From assembly GCA_032988165.1 (NCBI GenBank), contig JANTQF010000146.1, forward strand, positions 19,210 to 83,209: a stretch of 64,000 nt of DNA, in the 5' to 3' direction. This document shows, one piece after another, positions 45,752 to 57,216 of the stretch. Under the pieces are notes generated by a model. It made no database searches. It had not been told where the DNA came from and saw only the letters and a list, made by a program, of their open reading frames with translations. Position 1 is the stretch's first letter; every line of letters begins with the position of its first letter. Source of the DNA: Emmonsiellopsis sp. PD_33. Lineage: Eukaryota > Ascomycota > Eurotiomycetes > Onygenales > Ajellomycetaceae. The position numbers and the translations under genes were made by a program.

Positions 45752-47470
45752 ATGGTGCTAGTATCCTTACTCGGTGACCTGCCATCTGATGTTCTCCTCG
45801 TCATTGCAGACCATCTGCGAGTTGAAGATTTATACACACTGATACGAACTTGCCGCTCCTTCTACTCCCTCGTGATCAGTCGTCTCCGTCTTAGGGCCCT
45901 GAGTTGTCGCATCTATACTATTAATCATTACGATGGTTCCAGACCTGGGCATGTTATCCTGGCACCTGCAGCCAACGGTGTCTGGCCGAATGATTCGATG
46001 ACCGTTCTCGAGTGGGCAGCCGAAAGAGCTATTCGTATTCCTACCGCACGCGAACTTTTTGCACTCGCTCGCTCCAAGGGAAAACAACCTGGCCCTCCAG
46101 AGTATCGCACTTTGTTTGAGTTTGCTACCTTCGCCGGCAATACGGAAATGGTATCACTCATCTTTGATGAGATCCGCCAGCATGAGCCATCAATTAGGTT
46201 TCCCTCAGATGAGATATTTCCACCGCATCAATATTCTCTAAGATTTGCCGCCCTTGGAGGACATATCGAGACCGTCCGCCTCCTACTTCAGCACGGGAGG
46301 ATCAGACTTGACGATCCCAGAGCGTCAATATATCCTATCTTAGATTATATCGCCCGCGATGGACCTGTGGATATGATGAAATTTTTGGCCTCGCAGGGAG
46401 CCGGTTGCAGGCAAAGAAATCAAGCTAGAGGGTTTACACTACTACACACTGCAGCGGAATACGGTCATATCAAAATGGTCGCCTGTTTGATTGACGAACT
46501 CGGGCTGTACGTGAACTGTCGAGACTACCGCAATAGGACTCCGATATCATATGCGGTTCACAACTGCAGAGCTCCTTTCCACCCTAGCAGGCCAAATATG
46601 TTGAAGACAATCGCGTTACTGGTTAAAAAGGGTGCGCTGGTGTCAAAACCGCCACCAAGTTTTCAAATTCGGGAGCCACTATTACACCGGGCATGCAAGC
46701 TCAATGATCGTACTCTGCTGAAAATACTACTCCGAGCTAAAAGTGTGGACCTTCGTGTCATCGACGAAGATTATAGAACACCATTTCATTGCGCAGCAGC
46801 AGCACCTAGTGCTTCGGTCATGGAAACCCTTTTAAATTTTGGGACTGACTATTTCGATTCGTTGGACAAGTCTTGGCAAACTCCATTGCACATAGCCGCG
46901 AGATGTAATCAGCCTGAGATTTGTCAGATGCTTTTAGATGCGGGTGCAGACGTCTCACGTCGGGATCACCTCCACAAATCCCCACTACACCTCGCGGCCT
47001 CGGTTGATGCTCTGTTTTGTGTGAAGTGTCTGCTTAAAGCCGGGGCGGATGTTACGGCAGTAGATTATAACGGATCAACGCCTTTGCACGAATCCGGATG
47101 GATGCGGTCCCCTCACAGAAGCAAAGCTGTGGGCATGATTTTGCTTAAGGCTGGAGCTGATGTCTCTGCCACCGATAACCAAGGACTGACGCCATTACAC
47201 ATATTTGCACGATCCTCTTGTGTCGGCGAGATTTTTCAACTCTTTCTTGACAAGGGCGCAGATCCTGCCGCACGCGACAATGCTGGTTGGACACCTTTCC
47301 ACCATGCCGCTCTTCGGCGTTCCAAGGCAGTAAGTCTCTTTTTGAGGTTTTATCTCAGGTCCTTCTCGTCGACTTCCGAATCCACATCTTCAGCATATAC
47401 AGATATACGCGCTTCGCTAGAAGATGGACTTAGAAGAAAACATGCGCTTATATTGGAGCTGTGCAAGTGA
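45752..47470 (+). CDS. F-box and ankyrin-repeat protein (572 aa)
   Basis: Likely substrate adaptor of an SCF ubiquitin ligase. Single exon; start at MVLVSLLGDLP, the first in-frame ATG before the F-box. Residues 6-45 are F-box-like (LGDLPSDVLLVIADHLRVED, LIRTCRSFYSLV). From about residue 130 to the end there are eight to ten ankyrin-type repeats of varying quality. The clearest read RGFTLLHTAAEYGHIKMVACLI, WQTPLHIAARCNQPEICQMLLDAGAD, SPLHLAAS and LTPLHIFAR. Repeats in the middle (residues 270-320) are degenerate. Such proteins form large, fast-changing families in Eurotiales, so orthology is uncertain and the target is unknown. The AT-rich DNA just downstream is unlike the rest of the window. 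Confidence 0.85.
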   Translation: MVLVSLLGDLPSDVLLVIADHLRVEDLYTLIRTCRSFYSLVISRLRLRALSCRIYTINHYDGSRPGHVILAPAANGVWPNDSMTVLEWAAERAIRIPTARELFALARSKGKQPGPPEYRTLFEFATFAGNTEMVSLIFDEIRQHEPSIRFPSDEIFPPHQYSLRFAALGGHIETVRLLLQHGRIRLDDPRASIYPILDYIARDGPVDMMKFLASQGAGCRQRNQARGFTLLHTAAEYGHIKMVACLIDELGLYVNCRDYRNRTPISYAVHNCRAPFHPSRPNMLKTIALLVKKGALVSKPPPSFQIREPLLHRACKLNDRTLLKILLRAKSVDLRVIDEDYRTPFHCAAAAPSASVMETLLNFGTDYFDSLDKSWQTPLHIAARCNQPEICQMLLDAGADVSRRDHLHKSPLHLAASVDALFCVKCLLKAGADVTAVDYNGSTPLHESGWMRSPHRSKAVGMILLKAGADVSATDNQGLTPLHIFARSSCVGEIFQLFLDKGADPAARDNAGWTPFHHAALRRSKAVSLFLRFYLRSFSSTSESTSSAYTDIRASLEDGLRRKHALILELCK

Positions 47471-50303
47471 GTTTTACCCAGTGGTCACCAGCTAACTGCA
47501 TTCGGCGATCGTGTACGTAGTAGTTCTGTTCCCCATTCTCCATCCATGCCCGCGTAACTTTTGCGCGAATTCCCCAGGACATCCTTATCCCCTCATCCGT
47601 TTTTCTGTCCCTTTTAGCCCAGTATTGTTAGTTATCTTGAAATCAGGACCAGTGTGGTTTTATAACCAATAGAGCCTCATACTAATTTATATCGTAGATC
47701 ATTGGTCAAGTAAACCTGCTGAGTAGGAGTAGTACTCCTTATATACCAAGGAATGACTAAATGTGATTCTGATGTTCTCATAACACCAGGTAGGGATTTC
47801 ACTTAATACACTAATACTACTGAATACCCAAAATACATTAATTATGATGAGGGAATAATGTACACTAGATCTCATTTCTCTAGAAGGAAATAGACTTCTG
47901 TCATAACAATTGCACCCATCAAGTACTACTAGTAGTAACTATTCATTCAGCCATTCATTAGGGTCCAGGACGGTGGACAAGCAAGACTTTTGCAGATAGA
48001 AAGTGAATGAACCGGAAAAGTAACTTTTCAACGTCAGTATCGCCGCACTATCGATCAGATGCAATTATAATTCTCAAGCTCTGGGGGTAATGAGGACTGG
48101 ATCTAGTTGATCTCGGGATCTAGCCCCACTTTTTAAGCTTTGATGCCGAGAAGCCATCGGGCCGAACCGAAGGCTTAACAAACCGCCCAGGCAGCAAGCA
48201 GAAGTACTATCCTGATCCAAAGCTGTGAAGTTTGAACAGACAAAAATGATGAATGTATTATATTGAGCTTCCATTACACACTCATCTTGAACCTTCTAGT
48301 ATATACTCTTATCTCTTTTTTCTCTTTTTCTGTTTTGGAAATCAGGCACCTTTTAATTTCTACAACATGAAACAATCATCCACCTTTAACTACAATTTTA
48401 GCAGAATATATGCTATAATTGAATATAAAGTAAAAATGCCAATAGGGTAGGTATAATAGTGATAAGAGTCCATATTAACAGCCTCCTAGTATCGATAATA
48501 AAACCCACACCATCCAATGCAGACAGCACGTCGGCCATATGATCATCCTGTAACCTATTGTTTCAGGGAGGCAGCTCATCCTGTGCCACAGCAACGCTAC
48601 AAAGCAGGCAGGTAACACCATTATTAAGAAGAATGCCAACCCTGCCGAGATTGGCATATTGGACCCTGTATAAGGTGAGAAAAAGAAGTCTGATAATATG
48701 TGAACCGGATATTGATGGATACTATATTTGACTGTGTGAAGATACCTAGACGTGAGGGATTTTAGCAGTAAATTGCGAAATATATATCCAGATATAATGT
48801 GCTAATTCAGTCTCCACCGGTTAAGTGAATGTTCAAAGCATGTCAAGACTGTTTCATGGCTTCCCGGTTAGAAGCCAAATACTGGAATGACAGCATTATT
48901 TTCACAAGCGTACTGGCTGGTGCAGTGGTTCTCCGGGATAATGGAAGCTCCAGGATAACCGCGGGGGAGCCGATGGTGGAGTACCAGACATCAGTAGAGT
49001 TTGGTACTAGAACTTTACATGAGATATTTCCTCTGGCATACGGCAGTGTCCCCGCGGTATCATGCGTCTTTGGCTGGTTGTATAGGCTTCGTAAGTTCAT
49101 CCCTTGGTCTTTGTAGCTATTTTCAATACATAGAGAGGGAGAGCATTCCATCCATTAAGCTGCAATGGAAATAAATTGATAAACGGCTTATACTTCAACA
49201 GCGTCCATTTTCCCTCTGCTACATAGCTCATTTTCTCATCTATGAGCTTTCCAACCCGTTTCTGAATTTGCACTGGCTCCTTGAATCAGAGGGTCTGAAC
49301 AACTCCCGTGCCCAGCTCCTAAACGTCGTTGCCTTCGTTGCGTCCTTTTTCCTTTGCCAGGTTATCTGGGGTACTTGTTGATGATAGGTCCTTCAAGATG
49401 AATGGATGGCCATATTCGCTAAATCGTTGGGCAATGCACCCTTTCTCTTCCTGTCGACGAACTCGTCACGGTTGACTGTGGCGGGACATGGCACGATGGC
49501 TAATTATACTGCATAGACCCTTGTCTGTCGATACCGATCGCTATCAGCCCCCCCGATAGAATCGGTGATTGGATTGCGTTAGCCGAGAGCGCGGGGCCTA
49601 ATCCCATCCGGGAAGCCGACCGAAACGGGCCCCGGAGCAATGGTACATCGCGGGGGGTTGAGCGGCCAATAATGCATTCTATGCTGCGCCTATTTGATAG
49701 GCCTCCTCAGCTAGAATTTGCAGTTGTCCTTTCAAGCTTCGACAAGCCTCGAAGAGGATTCTACCGGGTACGAGACAATGCAGGGGCAAGGCGGATGGAT
49801 GTTCGACATCTCGAATTTAGTATCGTTTAGGCAGCATCGTCAATTCTATTCGTTAGGAAGACCGGTGGGCTTGATCATGAGGAGTGGCTTGAAGTCAACA
49901 TGAGAGAAGTCGGAGGAACTGATGCCCCGGCTGAGGCAACAGTGAGACCCGATTAACCAGCCGATCCGCAGATGTTAATTATCCATCCCCGACCAAGGCA
50001 TCCTCGAATGCCACTGTTCGACCCCACAAAAGCTTCGCCTTTTATAAGTTTGTGTGGCGGTTACTTATTCCTGACAGCTACGGCTATTTATCATCCCGGT
50101 CATCGGTCGGGGAGCCCAAAAAGGAACCGACCTCTAGATCATATCATATCCGATCTAGAGGTTTGCTTTCATGACTACTATATAACTATGTCACTCCTCC
50201 ATCCTGTAATGCTCATGTCTCTCAGGATTCACATTTTCATTTAGTTATCCACTGAAGTTCCCATATCATTATCCTCCCCCTAACCCTACCACCACCCCTA
50301 ACC
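47471..50303. other. Gene-free, AT-rich region
   Basis: 2.8 kb with no gene I can support. About 47.6-49.2 kb is markedly AT-rich with many TA steps, unlike flanking DNA, as expected of a relic repeat altered by repeat-induced point mutation; I could not identify an element or terminal repeats. About 49.5-50.3 kb is more GC-rich and probably the promoter of the hydrolase gene. Confidence 0.45.
50131..50161. repeat. Perfect 10-bp inverted repeat
   Basis: CCTCTAGATC (50131-50140) and GATCTAGAGG (50152-50161) are exact reverse complements around an 11-bp spacer rich in AT. The centre lies about 160 bp upstream of the hydrolase start codon. It could be a binding site for a dimeric regulator or a chance hairpin. 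Confidence 0.6.
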
Positions 50304-51473
50304 ATGGCACAAGTACACGGCCACTGCACCCCCCCCTTCCAAAAAGTCCAATCCCTCTTCCAGCAATTCATCTCCTCCAGCGAAGAAACCGGCGCCTCCC
50401 TCACCGTCAACATAGACGGTGAAACCGTCCTCGATCTCTGGGGCGGCTACTTCGACGCAGCCCGCACCAAACCATGGACAGAAGACACCCTCGTCCCCCT
50501 CGCCTCAACCACAAAGATGATCTCCAGCCTCGCAGTCCTCATGCTGGTCGACAGCGGCGCCATCTCCGTCCACGACAAGGTCTCCAAATACTGGCCTGAA
50601 TTCGGCACAAACGGGAAAGAAGACGTCGAGATCCGCCATCTCCTCTCGCACACCTCCGGCGTGGCAGGTTGGGACGAGAAGATAACCATGGACGAAATCT
50701 GCGACGTAGTCCCCTCCGCAGCGAAGCTAGCAACGCAAGCCCCATGGTGGCCACCCGGCACGGCATCAGCCTACCACGCCTGGAACTTCGGCCACCTCCT
50801 CAGCGAAATCGTGCGGCGCGTGACAGGCATGAGTTTGAAGCAGTTCATCGCCGAGAAGATCACCGGACCGCTAGGGGCCGATTTGCAACTCGGCCTCGTG
50901 GAGAAGGACTGGTCCCGGACCACTGAGCTTATCCTTGCTCCTCCCCCGGCGGAGGCTCCGGAGTCTAAGTCCGGCCCTCTGTTCCTCAAGGCGATTGGGA
51001 ACCCCATGCCGACGCCGGGGATGGGGAAGACACCCGCATGGAGACAGGGTGAGATAGGCGCATCGAACGGGTACGGCAATGCTCGTTCGTTAAACACTAT
51101 ACTATCCACAATCACGCTCGCGGGGCGCGAATCTAGTAGCGATAACAGCAGACAGTTGCTCTCCAAGGCAACGGCAGAGTTGATTTTCGAAGAGCAGTCG
51201 CGGGGTATCGATCTGGCTATAGGGATGGCTATCCGTTTTGGCATCGGGTACGCATTGAGAGGGGATGGGGATACGTGGGTCGACGAGTGGATGCCGGAAG
51301 GTAAAATCGCTTACTGGGGTGGTGCGGGTGGATCGTTGGGGATCATGGATTTTGATCGTCGGGTTACGATATCGTATGTTATGAATAAGGGATCGAATAG
51401 TGTGATTGGGAATACGGCGTCCAAGGCATATATTGCGGCGATCTATGAGGCTTTGGGGGCGGGTGGTAAGTAG
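50304..51473 (+). CDS. Beta-lactamase-fold serine hydrolase (class C / esterase-like, 389 aa)
   Basis: Member of the serine beta-lactamase/penicillin-binding-protein superfamily; in fungi these act as esterases, acyltransferases (LovD type) or lactam hydrolases. Intronless. The nucleophile motif S-x-x-K is STTK at residues 68-71 (PLASTTKMISSLAVLML). The second motif is Tyr157 in SAYHAWNFGHL, and a YWGGAGGSLG segment near the C terminus takes the place of the KTG-type box. No signal peptide is evident, so it is probably cytosolic. The start MAQVHGHC follows a CCCTAACC-type leader. The lack of introns and strong C-ending codon use at the 5' end are notable but do not prove transfer. It is convergent with the FAD monooxygenase gene, 227 bp apart. 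Confidence 0.9.
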   Translation: MAQVHGHCTPPFQKVQSLFQQFISSSEETGASLTVNIDGETVLDLWGGYFDAARTKPWTEDTLVPLASTTKMISSLAVLMLVDSGAISVHDKVSKYWPEFGTNGKEDVEIRHLLSHTSGVAGWDEKITMDEICDVVPSAAKLATQAPWWPPGTASAYHAWNFGHLLSEIVRRVTGMSLKQFIAEKITGPLGADLQLGLVEKDWSRTTELILAPPPAEAPESKSGPLFLKAIGNPMPTPGMGKTPAWRQGEIGASNGYGNARSLNTILSTITLAGRESSSDNSRQLLSKATAELIFEEQSRGIDLAIGMAIRFGIGYALRGDGDTWVDEWMPEGKIAYWGGAGGSLGIMDFDRRVTISYVMNKGSNSVIGNTASKAYIAAIYEALGAGGK

Positions 51474-51700
51474 CCCCTATTTTAGGGGGTTGGGACTTTG
51501 GATAGAAGTTCTTCCAAGATTTAAATGTCATTCGATCATATAGTATGCATTACTTGCCAAATTGGGGATTAACCAAGTAATCACTTATTATTAAAATCAA
51601 TAATCAAGCAAACCTACACTATGAAGACGTCCCTTAAAACCTGCCGAAATAGGAGGCAATCAATCCGACAGAATTCCAACGACCATGTCAGGCTTCAGCG

Positions 51701-53234
51701 TTAACTACTATCAACCTTCTGCCGGAGACCAGCCCTGAACAACGGCGAGTTCTGCAGTTTGACCCAATCGTGTATTGACAGGCTATTTTCGTTCGACGAC
51801 AAGACGGCCTCCCTACCTCGGGTCCATACCTCTTTCTCGTATCCAGACACAGCCTGGCAGAGGGAGGCGTGAGTTTTGGATTTCATTTCTGCGAGTCTTC
51901 TGCCCAAGTGCGCTACATCTAAGATCGCATTGTTCAGGCCCTGGCCACGATCTATATAAATTGTTCGAGTCGAATTCGTTAGCTAGATCGTGAAGAACTG
52001 ATAAAAGCGCTTGACGGGGAAATACTCACGGAAAGTCATGGAGTGCGCAGCATCACCAGCGAGAGTAACTGTTCCGTTCCTGTTATCCCATGGTTCCGTC
52101 ACCCAGTATGATAACCTATTGTGCCAAATCGGTGTATCATCAGCAATACTCTCAAACGCCGCTCGAAACGGCGGGGCCAGCTCTTCGGCTCGCTTCTTGA
52201 GGTCCCTTGTAATATCTGGACGTGAGTCAAGGCCTGTCGGCTCCTCTGAAATCCAAGATTGACCCAACATAAATAACCACTCCTCTGGATTGTCTGAGTC
52301 GAGATTATGGACTAATTTCATAATTAATATGTTTTGCGTCCGCAAAAAAAAAAAAAAAGTTTAACTTTAGGGGTAGCATACCGCCCACCCACACGAAGAA
52401 TCCTTTTGGGTGAAAGGCAATAGAGTGTCTTGGATGCAGCTTTCGCATATCCAGGGCAGCTTGCTTGTCCAGTCGAGCAATGGTAAAACTGGCCACAAGG
52501 GGACTAGGCTTTAAAGCCGCCTTTTCCTTTCCAAAGAGGAATTCGCGCACTTTGGAATGTGCACCCTCAGCACCGATGACAAGATTCCCAGTCTCCGTAC
52601 TACCATCTTCAAACGTGGCAGTTGCCGTTTCTCCCTCTGTATGGATGTTCGCGAGCCGTTTACCATACTAGATAGCTGTTAGCTGTCGAATTATCCCCGC
52701 ATATCAAGCCAAGGGGTCAGTCATGCGAACTCGAATATCAACGCCCGTAGAAATCAATTTAATAAATTTCAATCTCTGTAGTCGAAGAGTATATGGAGCA
52801 GGAATAACATTGAGCAACTCCGCAGTCTGGCCGTTAAAAATAGACATAGTATCATCCGCCGATGGTGTGTGGGAATCAACTTGGACAGATTCGATCTGGG
52901 CGTTCAGTTCAGGCGGGAGACACTCGCTCAGGGGACTCTGGGCCCAGTAGATCCCGAAGTTCCAATCTCGTGGTCGAGCGCCGAGATAGGCATCTTGCTC
53001 ATAAACTGTGCAGGATATTCCATTCTTCGTTCAGGGTATGTATCAGTATCAGGCTTATTGCGCATTAGCCATCCATAGGATATATAACACACCTGCTTCA
53101 AGACCTGAGCAATGAGCAATCCCGTCGGACCTTGACAAGAGTCAGCCACCAGAAGATACACAATTGGCAAAACTCGTGGAAGGCTTACCAGCACCAATCA
53201 CCAAGACCCGAAGAGGCTCGGTCGGTTTTTCCAT
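51701..53234 (-). CDS. FAD-dependent monooxygenase, PHBH-like (398 aa)
   Basis: Flavoprotein hydroxylase of the p-hydroxybenzoate hydroxylase fold, of the kind that oxidises aromatic or polyketide substrates. Six exons: 53234-53189, 53130-53093, 53024-52731, 52667-52382, 52311-52030 and 51951-51701 (1197 nt = 399 codons), phases agreeing. Joined exons give the dinucleotide motif VLVIGAGPTGLLIAQVLKQ, the NGISCTVYEQD strand end, the GD-type NLVIGAEGAHSKVR motif and the FAD-ribityl motif TVTLAGDAAHSMTFHRGQGLN. The exon 3 donor (GTTCGC) is weak but the protein is continuous across it. A poly-T run lies inside intron 4. Substrate unknown. The pairing with a beta-lactamase-fold enzyme recalls small secondary-metabolite modules but no core synthase is present. 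Confidence 0.87.
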
Positions 53235-55156
53235 TCTCGCAATCCAGCTTGGGGGACTGGGGTAAACGGAAACCTGAGATGCTGAGCGTTATATAGTTAC
53301 CCACTTGGCAGATACCACGTCATATATTTGTAGCCCCTCCATTGTGCAACGTGAGTAGCTCCTGGTTGGGGTAGTTAGTGAGGGGCAAGCTTGACGATCA
53401 AGTTCGTCAGACAGAGACAGAAAATACGACGCTCCAAAGGAGAAGAAACGAACCCCCACTGTTCTTATGAGTGATGATGAAAGACAAGATAGTGTTAGAA
53501 CAGATGGAGCATTGGGCAATAAAGTGTCTCTCTTGGTGTGATATGAGTAACTATCATTGTGCATCTGTCACTGTGGAGGTTCTTGGTGGCATGCGCAACT
53601 CCTGATAGTGGAATTAGCCTGAGGAGCTTATTCACCAGTAAAGATATATCTGCACTTTAGACTCTTCAGTTAGCTTGTTAACCATCCTTCCTGCAACAAT
53701 TTGCCCCCCCTGGATGCTTTGTTTCAAGAGTTAGCATGGTTGAACCAGGTGTACCCCAGAACAGGGCCAGTGGGCAAGCCACCACAGACTCAGATGCTCA
53801 GGTAGAGACAACCCAGATAACCACAGTGTGTACACAGGCGTTATTTATTTTCACCAGCACAAGCTACCGCCAATATGCAAAGAATCCTAAACCCGACAGA
53901 CAGATTTAAAAGGTTCCGCAGCCCACCTCCCCTGGCCAAAGCGCAGCTGATAGTAACTAATGAACAGGAGGGCTTAAGCAGTGAAGGTAAGCAGTTGTCT
54001 ACCCATCCTCCACTCCAGCTGCGTCAATGATCACCAAGCACCAAGAAGAGAATGGCGGAAGTAGGATACATTACAGAGGATTGAAAATTGTAAATAGAAC
54101 TATTCCCACTGAGTGCTAACTATCTAACTTACCTCTCTCTCATCAATTAAAACAGAAAACAAATTAAAATCTCAAATCTCAAATCAGCCCAGGAGAAATA
54201 TCAAGACACACACACAGAGGAAGTAAAATATAAAAGCAAAAGTAAAATAAAAAAAATGTAAATAAAAAAAAACCCCGTCCCCATTCTATATATCAAGCAC
54301 CCTAACTACCTTAACATGAACAAAAACTTAGTATGTTGTTCAAACCCAAACAAAAATCGAATAAAATCAAACATGGTAAATAATCAACTCATTTCGCCAG
54401 TTCCCACCTCTTTGCTTGAAAAAAAAAAAGAACTCCGAATTTGTTTGCCCTGCACCGCATTTGCTTTGCGTTCCCTGTCTATCAAATAGAAGAAGCAGAA
54501 GAAAAAAAACGGAAAAAGAAAAACCCGAAGATGTAAGAAAAAAATCCAGATATCGTTGCAGTCAGATGGGAAAAAAGATGTAAAAAGAAAAAAGAAAAAA
54601 AGGCTGAATCCCATATATGCTGTAGGAAATAAATTGCTGGATCGAAATCGAATCAAACACAATGCGCAAAAGGCCGTCATTATTACTGTAGGTAGCAGGG
54701 AGTGGGTTTCCGGTTTCGGGTTCGGGTAGCAACGAGTTGATGGAGGGCGGCATTCGTTGAATTGGCCGCGGGGCGCGGTGGAGGGGGTAACAAACAAGGA
54801 GACCCAAAAAAGAGGCAAATAACAGTAGCAAGTGTAATCGTAAATATCGGACAAGGTCGAGAAATTAAAACGAGGTAGGTCATTAAAAGATGTATTAGAA
54901 AGGGATGTAGTCCGTGCTGCCCATTGGAATAGATTGGTGTTTGCTCAAGTTGGGTCAGAATAAAAAGGCCGTAACAGCGTGATAAGTTGGATCAAGCGGA
55001 TGTTCGGTAGAAATCAGGGGTATATGGTTGTTTCTCGTGAAAAAAAAAAGGCTGCTCGATGGGTTTCGAGTTGATTAGGGCAACGTAAGTAGGCCCTAAG
55101 AAGGGCGTGGGGTGTGTAGATTGGACGATGTATCAGGGAGCTAGGCAAAATGCCGT
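53235..55156. other. Intergenic region
   Basis: 1.9 kb from the FAD monooxygenase start to the folliculin-like stop. No gene is supported. About 54.1-54.6 kb is very A-rich on the plus strand (T-rich on the folliculin transcript strand), with a short (CA)n run near 54210. Confidence 0.45.
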
Positions 55157-56995
55157 CTAGACTGCAACCTGTCGTCCATGAGAGATGGGTATCGCTTTCG
55201 GGGCGTGGGATAGTAGAACGTTAGAGGGGCTGTACCCCTGTCTATTGCTGGCTGGACTGTCGCCCCGAGCAGCCTTGTTGATAGATTCAGATGACACGGA
55301 TTGCCTACGAGAAAAGGTGGAATCCTCTTCAAACGAGCTCGCGACAGATAGATCCTCAGGGACGCGAGGGCCGCCAAACATGGCGCCTAGCTGCTGCAGC
55401 AATGCGACAAACTGCGCATGTAGCTCCGCGAAGATATATTCATTACCCACGATTTCAGCAAGGTTGCGCGCCCGGATCTGGCCAGCTCGTCGCGGCTGGC
55501 CATCTGGATCGACAGTTCGACCGGTGAGGAAGGAGGAGACGGGTGTGTAGTTTCGTCCATTGGACATGTTTCCAATGTTGCTGTTTCCATCATCCCGACG
55601 CTTCTCCGTCTCCTGGAAGCGTTCAGCGGCACTCACAAGTTTGGCCGCAATACGGCCAAACACACGCCAAATGACAGGGCAGGCTCGGAAAGCCCGTCCC
55701 GCGTCTTTTCCTGCCAACGCAACTAGTGCGTAGCTCCGACGTTTGCCACGGGCCATGGGATCCGGAAGGCGAAACACGTAAGCAATAGTATAGCCGGTAG
55801 CTGAGTCACCAAACGACAGAGGCCCGGACGAGAGGCCGCGGGGCAGTAGCTCACAGCTTAGTGTCCGAATGGAGGCGCGTCGCAGTAACGCATAGTCGGG
55901 GGGATTTGGCGGCCCGCGCAGCGAGAGATAATTTACAATATGAGGGTGGCAAGAAGAGTCTGAGGAGAAGGAAGAGTGAAGAGACGCTGTCGAGGAATGG
56001 CGGTTGTGGTGGCCATTGCAGTCGTCATCATATTCGGACCGCCCACCGCCACAAGAGAAGACAACCTCGCGCGAGCGCAGCACGGGGCTTCCATTGCTAC
56101 TCTTACCATCCTCCTTCAAGGTGCCTGGTCCTCCAGGGGGTAGCTGTTTGCTTACTCCCTGGGGCAAGGTAAGCCTGCAGCTAGCGCATGTGTCACCATC
56201 ACCACCGCCAAACCGGTTAAGCTTCTCGGTCTCCGCGCGACCATACTGCCGGTTCAGGAAGAAGGGATGATCTTCGATTCTCTGGCTAGATGTAGGGGCG
56301 GATGCGAGGGGCGAAGGGAGCGGGTCGAGGTTGGAGGAGGTGCAACCGTTCAGCGAAGTACTAACTCCGAGATCCGGTGGCGTTGCGGAATGCGGGTCTG
56401 CTTCTCTATCAACGGCACGCGACTCGAGAGAAGGAGAGGCGGCTTGGGAGGATAATGGGGTATCATCGGGGGAGACGTCGTAAGGGTCGGGGTAACACTG
56501 GGCGCAGGAGGAGGGGATAATTTGGGAACAGAGGACGGAAGTCGGGCCATGCACTTCACAGAAGTGCGTCAGGGATAGCTGTCGGCAAGAAGCAGAGTCA
56601 GTAACCAGACACCACTGCTATTATTAAACCCGGCTGCGGCAAAAGGGCGAAGGGATGCGTGTAACGGGAGATGAGGCATATTGCATATTGCGATGCGGTG
56701 TACCACACAGCATGGCCAGGAATGACCCAGCAGCACGGCAGCGGCTCAAAGCGGATAACGTGATGGTGAGACCCGGCGCGAGGCAGCGGCTAGGTCACGA
56801 CGGCCGCATGGTCGCCCCATCGACAGCGTGGAGATGGGAGATCTCGGCGGTGAGGCGAGGCGAGGCGAGGCGTGGGCGTGACGGCGCGACCTCGCCATGA
56901 GCACGCAGCAAACAGCCATCAAGGACGGGACAGGCAACAGGAGATTGATGAAGCAGCAGACGGAGGAGGAAAAGGCGACTTACGATGAAATCCAT
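55157..56995 (-). CDS. LST7: Folliculin/Lst7-like protein (477 aa)
   Basis: Probable fungal folliculin homologue, partner of Lst4 as a GAP for Rag-type GTPases in TORC1 amino-acid signalling at the vacuole. Exons 56995-56984 and 56578-55157. The first coding exon is only 12 nt (MDFI) and the intron is 405 nt; the join gives MDFILSLTHFCEVHGPTSVLCSQ-like sequence (residues 1-20: MDFILSLTHFCEVHGPTSVL), the hallmark start of folliculin. Paired cysteines follow (SSCAQC, GDTCASC), and the core DENN-like region contains RTLSCELLPRGLSSGPLSFGD, GYTIAYVFRLPDPMARG and YALVALAG. The C terminus holds an amphipathic helix (NEYIFAELHAQFVALLQQLG) and a Ser-rich tail. Without the small first exon the family signature would be missed. 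Confidence 0.88.
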
Positions 56996-57177
56996 TGTTG
57001 CAGCATTCAAGTGCAGGAGCTGGAGAGAGAATTACACCGCCATGCTGCGCATTGAGACATAGTTGTCGGGGAATGCGATGGGGGACAGACAGCGGAGGAG
57101 AGAAGACGATGGAGGAGACCAGGCCAGTCAGTCTGTTCTCGTCGAGGAGAACACAAGACAGAGCAGAGCAGAGCAGA

Positions 57178-57216
57178 GATGGATGGGATGGGATGGGATG
57201 GGATGGGTGGGATGGA
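57178..57216. repeat. GGATG tandem repeat
   Basis: Five or so near-perfect GGATG/GGATGG units just upstream of the folliculin-like gene. Simple repeat, seen directly. Confidence 0.8.

Noticed and set aside
47471..50303. Transposon or CRISPR-like array
   Set aside because: No terminal repeats, transposase or regularly spaced direct repeats seen; only raised A+T content.
53289..53564. 91-codon minus-strand open frame upstream of the FAD monooxygenase
   Set aside because: Ser/Thr-rich, no motif, lies where the monooxygenase promoter is expected.
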